From the NCBI GenBank assembly GCA_030692565.1, contig JAUYAO010000042.1:1-64000 (forward strand): a DNA stretch of 64,000 nt, in the 5' to 3' direction. This stretch comes from Nitrospira sp. (GTDB lineage Bacteria > Nitrospirota > Nitrospiria > Nitrospirales > Nitrospiraceae). Positions 17,938 through 26,029 of this stretch are shown here, piece by piece (positions within the stretch are counted from its first letter, which is position 1; every line of letters starts with the position of its first letter). The position numbers and the translations under genes were made by a program. Under the pieces are notes generated by a model, which saw nothing but the letters and a program-made list of their open reading frames with translations, did not search any database and was not told the DNA's origin.

Positions 17938-19148
17938 CGAGCTCCTCCCGCTAACTGGCTAATCCAGGCACGATACTCCACCAATGCCGGGCGAGGATCG
18001 CTCAGCGATTCCACTTCATAATGCAGATTCCGCTGAAACAGCTTCGCGAATTCCGCCGCGCAACGCCACCGTGACGGCGCGTGCGGGCCGAGATGAAGCG
18101 TGGCGTTCGTTTTGGTCAGACGCATGAGCAGATGGTCCAGATCTCCCAGGAACCATCGGGACTGGGTACCGATGCGATAGGAGTTGTCCGGAATCGCCAC
18201 AGACTGCCCACTCGCAACCTGATAGAGGAGATAGGGAATGTTAAGACCCGCATCGATCGCCAACTGCAAAGACCCCCAGAACCGCCCGTTGATCTCCATC
18301 AGTCTCGGAATCTTGGAGGTTTGATCGACCTTGAACTCGACCATCGCCACGCCATGCCATTTCACCTGTTCCAATAACTTGACCGCGTAGTCGGTCATGG
18401 GCTTGGGAAGCTCGATGCTCTCTCTCAACACGCTCACTCCTCCGGCCGGCGGCTTTTCTCTGATTCGCCGATGCGCAAAGAGTGCGCAGGGTCTTCCATG
18501 ATCGAACAGCCCGAATATTCCCTGGCCCTCCCCCTCAACCCGCTGCTGAATGAGCGAGGGATTTTTCAAATAAGGGATCCTCCGATACAGATCAATCAAC
18601 TCATCCACAGATGACACAAAATGGACGCTGGTCTTGCCCCATCCATGGTCGGTCATCAGAAGCGATCGTCCCGGCTTCACCACGACAGGGAATGATGTCA
18701 CCTGGTCGAGCACGGACGCGAGATCTCCGTCCGGGACATAGACCGTAGTGGGAATCGGCACGCCCAGCTCCTGGGCGACTTTCATCAACCGGTATTTGTC
18801 GGATACCAGTTCATAACTTTCCAACTGCGGGATGGCATTCAAGACAGCAGCAGGAAATTGCTCTCGCCTGGCTGCGAGCACCTGAGTCGTAGCATCCGTC
18901 ACCGGCATAATAGCGGTCACGCCCAACCGGCCGACCGCATCGATCACACTGGACACAAACCGGGAAGGATCTTCCAGCGGCGACGGATACTGCCAGGCCT
19001 GATGACAGTACTTCGAAGCTCCAGCTAAGGACTTCAGCGTTTCGGCTCCAACCACCACCGGAATGCCTGCTTGCCCCAAGCTTCGGGTGACAGCGAGGGC
19101 GGCACGCTCCTGACCATCCGTCACTAGCACGCAAGGCTTCGACCCCAT
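17934..19148 (-). CDS. ATP-grasp enzyme (carboxylate-amine ligase-like)
   Basis: 404 aa. A Rossmann-like pre-ATP-grasp domain (PCVLVTDGQERAALAVTRSL) is followed by FPVVVKPGRSLLM in the ATP-binding region, VAMVEFKVD and PRLMEINGRFWGSL with the metal-binding E-x-N. It resembles CarB-like ATP-grasp proteins found in exosortase/EPS loci. Members ligate a carboxylate to an amine or similar nucleophile via acyl-phosphate. Ligation of an amino acid or other acid to a sugar is plausible here but not shown. It precedes and overlaps the phosphatase gene. Confidence 0.8.
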   Translation of the reverse strand: MGSKPCVLVTDGQERAALAVTRSLGQAGIPVVVGAETLKSLAGASKYCHQAWQYPSPLEDPSRFVSSVIDAVGRLGVTAIMPVTDATTQVLAARREQFPAAVLNAIPQLESYELVSDKYRLMKVAQELGVPIPTTVYVPDGDLASVLDQVTSFPVVVKPGRSLLMTDHGWGKTSVHFVSSVDELIDLYRRIPYLKNPSLIQQRVEGEGQGIFGLFDHGRPCALFAHRRIREKPPAGGVSVLRESIELPKPMTDYAVKLLEQVKWHGVAMVEFKVDQTSKIPRLMEINGRFWGSLQLAIDAGLNIPYLLYQVASGQSVAIPDNSYRIGTQSRWFLGDLDHLLMRLTKTNATLHLGPHAPSRWRCAAEFAKLFQRNLHYEVESLSDPRPALVEYRAWISQLAGGAR

Positions 19149-19190
19149 TACGATTTCGGTCCTCTACGAACATGCTGCTCTGCCATCGGC

Positions 19191-20240
19191 CTATCGAATA
19201 CCGGATAGCGCCAATGCGAGCAGCGGAGCTGATGAACTGCTGTCCTCATGCAGGCTGACCCTTTTCAGCGCGTACGGATCGCCTGGGCGATCACCCTCCA
19301 GCCCTATCTCACAACCCACCGCGGCGCGATACCCGCTCTCTCTGACCAGCTTTTGAATATCCGGATTAAAATTTCCATTGGGATAACAGAATGCCGAAGA
19401 CGGCGTGACCCCTTGTTGAAGCATCGCATTTCGTGACTCGGTCAACTCGCGGCTGACTTCCGACAACGGAATGTTCGTCAGAATCCTGTGCGAGCAGGAA
19501 TGCGATCCGAATGACACACCCTGAGCGGCCATCTCGCGCACCTCGGTCCAATCAAGCAGGACCCGCTCCGAAGGACGGTCCATACCAAGGACACGACCGA
19601 GACGGTCTATGAGAGCTTCAATGTCATCGACCGCTCTGTCTTTACAGAGTTCTATGATCGCACCGGCGTCAATCGGCAGACCTGACTTTACGAACATGAA
19701 GCCCCCATCGTCAGCGGACTGACGGACTCCGACCGTATCGGCCAAGACCGCTGAGACCTCATCACGGGTCGTCGGGCCGCTCCTCTGGGATCCGGCCTGC
19801 GCCAAAACCAACATCATCCGATCCGGCCAAAACCATCGAGGTGTTCCGATAAAATCTGTCGCAAGAAAGATCGTCGCCGGGACCGCATACCTTCTCAGGA
19901 TAGGAAAGGCGAACTGATAATTATCCCGCCATCCATCATCAAAAGTAATGACGCAGTAAGACCGGTCGCGCTTGAACTGATTTGTCCGCCACAGGTCCAG
20001 CAGCTCATCCAAGGAGAGAATCGTAAATCGCTCCCGAAGATAGGCGATGTGAGCGGCGAAGGACTCCTCCAGCATGTACATGCCGGGCTGAATGTGCTGA
20101 CGTTCCACTACCTCGTGAGACACAACCCGGTGATAGGTCAGCACGATCACGCGCCCCTGATGTCGGAACTGTGAAAGCCCGGAAACAGAATAGAGTCCGC
20201 CTAATACCCTCCAGGTTACGGCCTTGAGTCGAGCGATCAC
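19191..20240 (-). CDS. Polysaccharide deacetylase (NodB homology, CE4)
   Basis: 349 aa from a GTG start with GGGG five bases upstream. The NodB domain has the metal/catalytic motif VITFDDGW (Thr99-Phe-Asp101-Asp102-Gly103) and the zinc-binding SHSCSH (His247, His251); the late YPNGNFNP and FCYPNG region is also present. It carries an insertion of about 80 residues (about 150-230) between the two halves, longer than minimal NodB. The absence of a signal peptide suggests a cytoplasmic or membrane-associated N-deacetylase acting on lipid-linked sugar, as is common in XrtA-type loci. Confidence 0.87.
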   Translation of the reverse strand: MIARLKAVTWRVLGGLYSVSGLSQFRHQGRVIVLTYHRVVSHEVVERQHIQPGMYMLEESFAAHIAYLRERFTILSLDELLDLWRTNQFKRDRSYCVITFDDGWRDNYQFAFPILRRYAVPATIFLATDFIGTPRWFWPDRMMLVLAQAGSQRSGPTTRDEVSAVLADTVGVRQSADDGGFMFVKSGLPIDAGAIIELCKDRAVDDIEALIDRLGRVLGMDRPSERVLLDWTEVREMAAQGVSFGSHSCSHRILTNIPLSEVSRELTESRNAMLQQGVTPSSAFCYPNGNFNPDIQKLVRESGYRAAVGCEIGLEGDRPGDPYALKRVSLHEDSSSSAPLLALALSGIR

Positions 20241-20308
20241 ACCATCACCCCAAATGCGCCATCAGATCGTCCTGCACATAACTTCGCATGCTTGGCAGAC
20301 CATCAGAC

Positions 20309-20517
20309 TTAGCAGGCTGCGGAAAAAATCGATTGCTGCACCACACACCGCGGCCAACTCATTCGCCGTGTCGGCGTCGGAATAGCCCACAAGATGCGCA
20401 AAAAGGCCGTCCAGCAAGGCCGCAGCGAGCGAAGAGGCGAATCGTACTCTGCGCTGTACGTTGAGCCTCTAAGCGATGCGAGAACGCCGCTGGCGGACTT
20501 TCCCCGGATCCTGTTAG
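20309..20517. repeat. Palindromic MITE-like element, copy A
   Basis: About 209 bp. The left end AGCAGGCTGCGGAAAAAATC is an inverted version of the right end (minus strand CTAACAGGATCCGGGGAAAG), with 15 of 22 positions matching. The interior 20413-20497 is itself an imperfect palindrome: CCAGCAAGGCCGCAGCGAGC pairs with the complement of GCGATGCGAGAACGCCGCTGG, and AAGAGGCGAA pairs with TTGAGCCTCT. The right end contains the TAA stop codon of the DUF5989 gene. It has no coding capacity. It shares end sequences with copy B near 24.7 kb and looks like a dispersed, non-autonomous element. Confidence 0.7.
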
Positions 20518-20666
20518 AACAGCGTATAGATAAAGGGCGCGACGGCCGACCCCTGGGTCAAGACAATCAGACTGCCGAGCAAAACGAGCACGAGAATAAT
20601 CGGCAGGAGCCAGAATTTTTTCCGCTCTTTCATGAACGCCCATAACTCTTGAATAAAATCGCCCAT
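20514..20666 (-). CDS. DUF5989 family small membrane protein
   Basis: A 50-aa gene. ATG 20666 has AGGAGG seven bases upstream. The protein reads MGDFIQELWAFMKERKKFW, then one transmembrane helix (LLPIILVLVLLGSLIVL), then TQGSAVAPFIYTLF. This pattern is the DUF5989 family, which co-occurs with SxtJ-like proteins and carbamoyltransferases. The SxtJ gene is 27 bases upstream. The TAA stop lies within the terminus of palindromic element A. Its role is unknown; it may be a small subunit of a membrane sugar-modifying complex. Confidence 0.88.
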   Translation of the reverse strand: MGDFIQELWAFMKERKKFWLLPIILVLVLLGSLIVLTQGSAVAPFIYTLF

Positions 20667-20693
20667 CTGTCGTCCTCCTGGAAATAGATCCGT

Positions 20694-21092
20694 TCAAAAC
20701 ATGTTCTTCATATGAGCCGCCGGTCTAGGGGTGCGAATCACCCGGTATGTCGGCGCATCGGGGTCAAATCCTCGACACATGGGATCGCGGCCCGCCAGCT
20801 TCATCACCAGGCCCATCGGCGTCACAATCCCGTAAAATAGGACGCCTAAAATAATGCGGGTATTGATCCATCCCATCACATGCCCGACCCACATCCACCC
20901 TTGATACAGGCGCTTCAAGATTGCCGGCACGGCGAGTCCAGCCACAGACAAGAGCGCACCGAGCACCACGGCCCACTCCCGTATGGCTTCCTGCCGCCAG
21001 AGAAACGGCCACAGCCCGATCACCAGGAAGACCCCGCCGACCATGAGACCGAACTGGCGGAGCGTTTTGTTCGTTACCTCAACATTTTCCAT
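20694..21092 (-). CDS. SxtJ family membrane protein
   Basis: 132 aa. Two or three hydrophobic segments (FGLMVGGVFLVIGLWPFLW, VLGALLSVAGLAVPAIL, IILGVLFYGIVTPMGLVMKL) are followed by the characteristic cytosolic tail RDPMCRGFDPDAPTYR. This matches the SxtJ family, first named in saxitoxin clusters and usually adjacent to a NodU/CmcH carbamoyltransferase and DUF5989. Here the carbamoyltransferase is about 9.3 kb upstream (30422-32269). Function is unproven. Confidence 0.85.
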   Translation of the reverse strand: MENVEVTNKTLRQFGLMVGGVFLVIGLWPFLWRQEAIREWAVVLGALLSVAGLAVPAILKRLYQGWMWVGHVMGWINTRIILGVLFYGIVTPMGLVMKLAGRDPMCRGFDPDAPTYRVIRTPRPAAHMKNMF

Positions 21093-21123
21093 CGGTTATC
21101 CCTTTCTGTACAGGCAAAACACA

Positions 21124-22272
21124 TTATCGCTTAGAAGGAGTCCACGACACGATACGTTCCCCGCGGCAATAGCGGACCCAGGCGTCGAGGATCGAGACAT
21201 TCACCATCACAAAAAATGACGGGATCCGCAGCACCCCGACACTCGGCAAGCGTGTGGTGACAAGATAGGCAAGCGCCACGGCATAAAACCCCGCTTGGGC
21301 CAGCAACGTTCCTTGATAAAACAGCGATGATGACGCGAGCATGACGTTGGCCCCCAACGCCCCGATCATCGCAAAAGGGACCAGCCAGCGACACAGTTTA
21401 TGGCTGATCAGTTGCCAGGCGAACAGGTGATACCGGAACGGATTGAGGAGAGCCAAGCTCTTCATAAACACGGAAATCCCACGGACTATCGTGCGAACCT
21501 TGCGATTATACTCCTTCTTTGGGTCGGCCAGATTCTTGTAGAACCCGATGCTCTCCGGATCCGCCACTCCGCGCAGCCCTAGCCTGACACTATTGAGCAA
21601 CGTGTTGAAGTCGCTCTGGAGGTCCGGCGCCCAGTTCTGGCACACAGATCGACGGGCGGCAAAGAAGGACCCGCTCAGCCCGACCAAGGTATTGACCCGC
21701 GTTTCGAGATTCCGGAGAAACATCTCGTAGCGGACGTAGGCACCCTCCCCGCTCACCGCTCCATCCACATCGATAAACCGATCAACGCTGCTGACACAGC
21801 CGACCGTCGGGTCCGCGAAGTTCCGCACCATCGTGGAGATGGCCTGGGGTTCGAGCATCGTGGCCGTATCGGAAAATACTAGAATCTCTCCGGTCGTCGA
21901 CTCGACGGCGAGTTTCTGCGCCGCCTCCTTCCCACCCTTCGCGCTCGACCGAACTAATCGAATTCCGGAGGGCCCATACGAGCGGACCAGGTCATCGGTC
22001 CCGTCTGTGGAGCAGTCGGACGCCACAACAATATCGAGACGCTCGCGGGGATAATCTTGCCGAAGCGTATTCTCCAACTTTTCCCGAATCCGTTTCTCCT
22101 CATTATAGGCCGTGATAATCAAGGAAACCGTCGGGTGGTGCGGGGATTTTCTTACCGGACGATTACGCAGAACGCCTATCGCCATCAGCAGCAACGGATA
22201 CCCCATATAGGCATAGAATACGAATGCGACCGACAGCCAGAATATCGAGAGCATGCAATTAGAAAGTGTCAT
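21124..22272 (-). CDS. Membrane-associated glycosyltransferase family 2
   Basis: 382 aa. An N-terminal transmembrane helix (IFWLSVAFVFYAYMGYPLLL) precedes a GT-A domain: VSLIITAYNEEKRIREKL, IVVASDCSTDGTDDLV, ILVFSDTATMLEP (metal-binding Asp region) and GLSGSFFAARRSV. C-terminal hydrophobic segments follow (FAMIGALGANVMLASSSLFY and beyond). The architecture matches processive or membrane-anchored inverting GT2 enzymes of EPS loci. It lies 14 bases after the aminotransferase gene. Confidence 0.87.
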   Translation of the reverse strand: MTLSNCMLSIFWLSVAFVFYAYMGYPLLLMAIGVLRNRPVRKSPHHPTVSLIITAYNEEKRIREKLENTLRQDYPRERLDIVVASDCSTDGTDDLVRSYGPSGIRLVRSSAKGGKEAAQKLAVESTTGEILVFSDTATMLEPQAISTMVRNFADPTVGCVSSVDRFIDVDGAVSGEGAYVRYEMFLRNLETRVNTLVGLSGSFFAARRSVCQNWAPDLQSDFNTLLNSVRLGLRGVADPESIGFYKNLADPKKEYNRKVRTIVRGISVFMKSLALLNPFRYHLFAWQLISHKLCRWLVPFAMIGALGANVMLASSSLFYQGTLLAQAGFYAVALAYLVTTRLPSVGVLRIPSFFVMVNVSILDAWVRYCRGERIVSWTPSKR

Positions 22273-22286
22273 CAGGCGCCATTCCG

Positions 22287-23561
22287 CTAGCTTCTCACAG
22301 GGACGTGACGATGCCCGGCGCCTTGAGTAGCTGGATCTCCGTCCCCAGTACTGCCTGGAGCAGAGACCTCCCCCTGGACGGCCAGTATACGGTCGATCTT
22401 CAGACGGTCCTGCTCCGATACAAACTGATGCGTGGGCAGAGTGACGATTCGATCCACGACCTCCTGCGCGCCGGGGTACCTCCGGTCTATCAATTGCCCG
22501 GCCAATTCCGGTATTTCCTGAATGGTAGCCGGATAGTTCGGGCTCAGTCCTGCCCCCTGCTCGCGACTTAGCCGACAGACCGCCTCTTTGGCTTCTCGAC
22601 TTCTCACTAGCACGGGCAACCGGAGAAAGAGCGAGCCCTCTCCCATGATCGGCTTGACGCCTTTCCGGGCGACATCCAGCCCTTCAATGAGCCACCGGGC
22701 GCGGGACGACCGTCCCTGATTGGCGCGCGCTAATCTCCCTTGCCAGCCATTGAGCAGATGCGCCCGAACCTCATCCATTCGAAACATCTGAAAGTCCGTG
22801 TAAAACTTGGTTTCACCCAGCCCGAGGAAAGGGAGCCCCGCGGGAAGCCAGTACAACGCCGGATGGATAAAGATGCGCATCACCAGAAGCTCTAGCCAAT
22901 TGCGAAAGACTTCGAGCCAAGGGGCTTCCGACAAGCTCGCGTATTCCGCTCCGATCGCTTGCGCGATCGGAGCAGAGCTGGTCAGAATAATTCCACCTGT
23001 GCCGCACGTCATATTCTTTCCGCGGCCCAGGCTAAAGAACCCCACATCCCCGATCGTTCCAATGAGGCGGTCGCCGACCTGACCTCCCATCGCCTGCGCG
23101 GCATCCTCAACCACGAGGATGCCCTTCCCCTCGCACAACTGTTTCACGCGTCCTGTATCCGCGGGACGGCCAAACAGATGGGTTGAGACGACACAGAGAA
23201 CGTTTTCGTTCAACAATCCTTCAAGCTCGGCAAATCTGAAATCGAGCGTGTTCGGATCCACGTCGCAGAGCACCACCTCCAGCCCGGCTTTCACGATCGC
23301 GGACGGGACAGAAAAGCACGTATAGGCGGGGATGATCACCCGCTTCCGTCTGCTCGCGCCCGCCAGCGCTTTGAGAATGACCGTCAGGGCCGCTTTCCCC
23401 GACGACACCAAAAAGGCGGCGCGCACGGCATAATGAGCCTTCAGCTCACTGAGCAGACCCGTTCGATATTGCTTGCCGCCCCAGAGGCTACCGACGGAGC
23501 GCAGGAGATTCCCCAAAGGAAGCGGAGCGGCTGTCGGCGGGATGGTTCGCTGCGGCGTCAT
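22287..23561 (-). CDS. DegT/DnrJ/EryC1/StrS-type PLP-dependent aminotransferase
   Basis: 424 aa from ATG 23561, which overlaps the FemAB stop as ATGA; the frame is open upstream inside FemAB, so the longer form is rejected. Fold-type I features: FLVSSGKAALTVILKAL, RVIIPAYTCFSVPSAI, DVDPNTLDF, VEDAAQAMGG, and the PLP-lysine segment FFSLGRGKNMTCGTGGII. Sugar aminotransferases of this class convert keto-sugar nucleotides to amino sugars. The Lys context (GRGKN) is less canonical than the usual SFxxxKxxxxGEGG, so a divergent substrate or a non-sugar role is possible. Confidence 0.82.
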   Translation of the reverse strand: MTPQRTIPPTAAPLPLGNLLRSVGSLWGGKQYRTGLLSELKAHYAVRAAFLVSSGKAALTVILKALAGASRRKRVIIPAYTCFSVPSAIVKAGLEVVLCDVDPNTLDFRFAELEGLLNENVLCVVSTHLFGRPADTGRVKQLCEGKGILVVEDAAQAMGGQVGDRLIGTIGDVGFFSLGRGKNMTCGTGGIILTSSAPIAQAIGAEYASLSEAPWLEVFRNWLELLVMRIFIHPALYWLPAGLPFLGLGETKFYTDFQMFRMDEVRAHLLNGWQGRLARANQGRSSRARWLIEGLDVARKGVKPIMGEGSLFLRLPVLVRSREAKEAVCRLSREQGAGLSPNYPATIQEIPELAGQLIDRRYPGAQEVVDRIVTLPTHQFVSEQDRLKIDRILAVQGEVSAPGSTGDGDPATQGAGHRHVPVRS

Positions 23562-24592
23562 GGCAGATACTTCACCAGGTGTGGGCCGACCAGATTTGCC
23601 ACAGGCACCGGAAGGCATTTCCACGCTGCAATGGCAGCCTTGTACTTGGGGTTATCCGGATTCAATTCCGGAATCGCGCGCCCCTCGGAAAGCCAGTAAT
23701 ACCAGTACAACTGATGCGGCTGCGCGCCCCATTGCGCTTTGAACCGATAGGTTCCGCTATCGACTGAGGATCGGCCAAAATCAAACTCCTTGAATCCCTC
23801 GCGACAGGCAAACTCCAAGACCGCTCCATACAAAAGCATGTTGGGAGACAGTCGGCTAAATCGCTTATCTGACGCAGCCCAGGGGATTTCCAGCCGATTC
23901 CGAAAACCATACAGGAACCCTGAAGCAAGCGGAGCTCCATTGAGAGAGACCACGCACAGTCGCGCTTCTTTGGGAAAGGTCTCGAGGATCGCTTCAAAGA
24001 ACCCTTTCTCATAGACCGGCGTACCAAGGTCCCGCATACATCGAGCAAAGACTCGATAATAGTCCTCCAGCAACTCCGTGCCACCGACCCTGACCTCCAT
24101 TCCCTCCTTCTGTGCCCGTCGAACCTGGCTGCGCAACTTTGAGGGAAAGGCCTTGAGCAAGGTCTCGTAGTCCGGAGGGAGCGCGAGGCGCATCGACACT
24201 TTTTTCGATCGGACGGGCCACTCCGTTGCCAGAGACTCCTCCTGCCTCAATTCGATATGAGCCGCGCCAACCTCCTCAGCCGTCACCGCCGCGGCTTTCA
24301 GCAGCGCGCAAGCCGCATCCGCATCATCGGCCAAGACTCCCCCATAGTTGAAAAATGCCATGGACGTGAGGAATCGCCCGAACATCGGACTCTTTGTGAA
24401 GACAAGGGGAAGCACGCCGCGGACTTTCCCCTCTTCATCCTTGACCATCAGGTAGGGCGCGGGATGGCCGAATACTTTCCGAATGACGCCTCGCCAAGCG
24501 AGCAGATGATAGCCCGATGCCCGCGGGTGATTCAGTACGTACTGGTCCCACAAGGCTTCGTCATAAGCATCCTGAAGGAGTCCGATGTTCAC
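23558..24592 (-). CDS. FemAB family protein, XrtA/PEP-CTERM-associated type
   Basis: 344 aa from a GTG start. Two GNAT-like halves. Diagnostic segments are ASGYHLLAWRGVIRKVFGH, MAFFNYGGVLADD, LPPDYETLLKAFPSKLRSQV, TPVYEKGFFEAIL and FDFGRSSVDSGTYRFKAQWG. This is the FemAB-like subfamily recurrently found in exosortase A loci (TIGR03019). FemAB enzymes transfer aminoacyl groups from tRNA. In EPS loci the role may be aminoacylation of an amino sugar, fitting the coupled aminotransferase just downstream. Confidence 0.86.
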   Translation of the reverse strand: MNIGLLQDAYDEALWDQYVLNHPRASGYHLLAWRGVIRKVFGHPAPYLMVKDEEGKVRGVLPLVFTKSPMFGRFLTSMAFFNYGGVLADDADAACALLKAAAVTAEEVGAAHIELRQEESLATEWPVRSKKVSMRLALPPDYETLLKAFPSKLRSQVRRAQKEGMEVRVGGTELLEDYYRVFARCMRDLGTPVYEKGFFEAILETFPKEARLCVVSLNGAPLASGFLYGFRNRLEIPWAASDKRFSRLSPNMLLYGAVLEFACREGFKEFDFGRSSVDSGTYRFKAQWGAQPHQLYWYYWLSEGRAIPELNPDNPKYKAAIAAWKCLPVPVANLVGPHLVKYLP

Positions 24593-24634
24593 GGTATCTC
24601 GCCTTATCGCGCATTCAGGAACGTGAAGGAGGTT

Positions 24635-24758
24635 CTAGCAGGATGCTGAAAAAGTCCGCCAGCCTTTTTGAGCATCCTGAGGTTATTCTGGCCCCAACAT
24701 CATACGGAATATTCCAACCGTATTTTCAGATACACCGAGTTTTTCCGCAGCCTGCTAG
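24635..24758. repeat. Palindromic MITE-like element, copy B
   Basis: 124 bp with terminal inverted repeats CTAGCAGGATGCTGAAAAAG (left) and, on the opposite strand at the right, CTAGCAGGCTGCGGAAAAAC; 19 of 22 end positions match. The left half forms a 16-bp hairpin with one mismatch, arms 24639-24654 and 24664-24679 around TCCGCCAGC. The right half contains nested ATACGG/CCGTAT arms around GGAATATTCC. The right-end CTA provides the TAG stop codon of the upstream glycosyltransferase. It sits between that gene and FemAB and shares ends with copy A. Confidence 0.75.
24639..24679 (-). terminator. Strong hairpin between glycosyltransferase and FemAB genes
   Basis: Perfect-length 16-bp arms (CAGGATGCTGAAAAAG and its complement with one mismatch) with a 9-base loop. 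It lies within palindromic element B, directly in the path of minus-strand transcription. The U-rich stretch is inside the stem rather than after it, so attenuation or mRNA stabilisation is as likely as full termination. Confidence 0.45.
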
Positions 24759-25990
24759 ACTGCCTGCCGTCCACAGGCCTTGCGAGACTCCATGACAGTC
24801 TGAAGGGCTTTCTCGAGCGCCTGGCCCATCGCAGCCCACGAATACTGCTGTTGCACACGGGCCAATCCATTGCCCGCGATCCGGCTGACAGTTGTTGGAT
24901 CCGAAAGCAATCCCACAACCTTCTCTGCAAAATCCCGCGGTTCATCGGCGAGCAGCACCTCGCGATTGTCGGCGAGATCCAATCCGTCTATGCTCAGCGA
25001 TGTCGCGACGATCGGCTTCTGCATCGCCATTGCCGCAAGAATCTTGTTCTTGACTCCGGACCCATATCTCAACGGGCACACGAAGATCCCAGCCTGACCG
25101 AGATAGGGCCGCACATCATCCACTCTTCCTGTCACATGTACGCCGGGAATTCGTCCCAGATCCCTGACCCGGTCCGTCGGATCACTGCCGACGATCCAGA
25201 ATTCCGCCTTGGGCCGTCGTTCAAGGACCAGAGGGAAAATCTCTCGCGCAAAAAATAGAGCCGCATCTTCATTGGGGCCATACCCCATGACGCCGGTAAA
25301 CACAATCTTGTCAGCGTCGACACTCGAATGGTCCGGAGCGAAATATTCCATATCGACGCCGTTCGTAATAGTCATCGCATTGCTTGCCGGCGAGACTTCG
25401 CGGATTACTTGCTCATCCACAGAAGAATTCGTGACGACAAGACCGAACTTCCGCCCAAGCGACCCCTCGATCTGTTGTATTCGCATCAAGTGGCTGTAGA
25501 TCGCGAGACGCCGCCGCCCCCCTCGGGTCGTTTTAAGCATCCTCCTCGCCATCAGCGTCATCGAATCATGCAGGTCGATAATTGCGGGAACGTCGAGTCC
25601 CGGGTCAACGTACTGCCCCATGGGGAGCAAGTCGACATAGATCAGATCGCAGCGATTCCGGATGCATATCTCGCGAGCCTTGCTGCGAATGGCCTGGTAA
25701 TACTCCGGAAACCGGAAACGCGTTTCAAAGCTGGCGGCCAAATGCAGTCGATGCCACTGCTGCCCCCACCAGGTCATGGCCGGCGGGTCAGGCAATACCT
25801 CAACCGTCGAAAAGACTTTGGCTGCGGTTGGATCGTTCAGGAAGGACTGATGCCGCTCGCCGGAGGAACAATAGGTGAGTAGATACAGCTCATGCTGCCG
25901 GGAGAGTTCCCGGCAGAGATTGAACAGACGCGGAGACCCGGGCATCTTTGACGTCGCGGGAATATCTGGAGCCAATACTAGTATTTTCAT
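24755..25990 (-). CDS. Glycosyltransferase family 4, exosortase-associated sugar transferase type
   Basis: 411 aa. The start MKILVLAPDIPATSKMPGS is followed by RLFNLCRELSRQHELYLLTY and a long acceptor domain with DLIYVDLLPMGQYV. The donor domain has ITNGVDMEYFAPD, IVFTGVMGYGPNEDAALFF, FWIVGSDPTD, VHVTGRVDDVRPYL and YGSGVKNKILAAMAMQKPIV. This resembles the TIGR03087 (Stp1-type) family tied to PEP-CTERM/exosortase systems. The TAG stop is contributed by palindromic element B, so the original C-terminus may have been altered by insertion. Confidence 0.86.
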   Translation of the reverse strand: MKILVLAPDIPATSKMPGSPRLFNLCRELSRQHELYLLTYCSSGERHQSFLNDPTAAKVFSTVEVLPDPPAMTWWGQQWHRLHLAASFETRFRFPEYYQAIRSKAREICIRNRCDLIYVDLLPMGQYVDPGLDVPAIIDLHDSMTLMARRMLKTTRGGRRRLAIYSHLMRIQQIEGSLGRKFGLVVTNSSVDEQVIREVSPASNAMTITNGVDMEYFAPDHSSVDADKIVFTGVMGYGPNEDAALFFAREIFPLVLERRPKAEFWIVGSDPTDRVRDLGRIPGVHVTGRVDDVRPYLGQAGIFVCPLRYGSGVKNKILAAMAMQKPIVATSLSIDGLDLADNREVLLADEPRDFAEKVVGLLSDPTTVSRIAGNGLARVQQQYSWAAMGQALEKALQTVMESRKACGRQAV

Positions 25991-26029
25991 CGCAAACTAC
26001 TCGCCGGGCAACGCACGGTCCTCGCCTCA

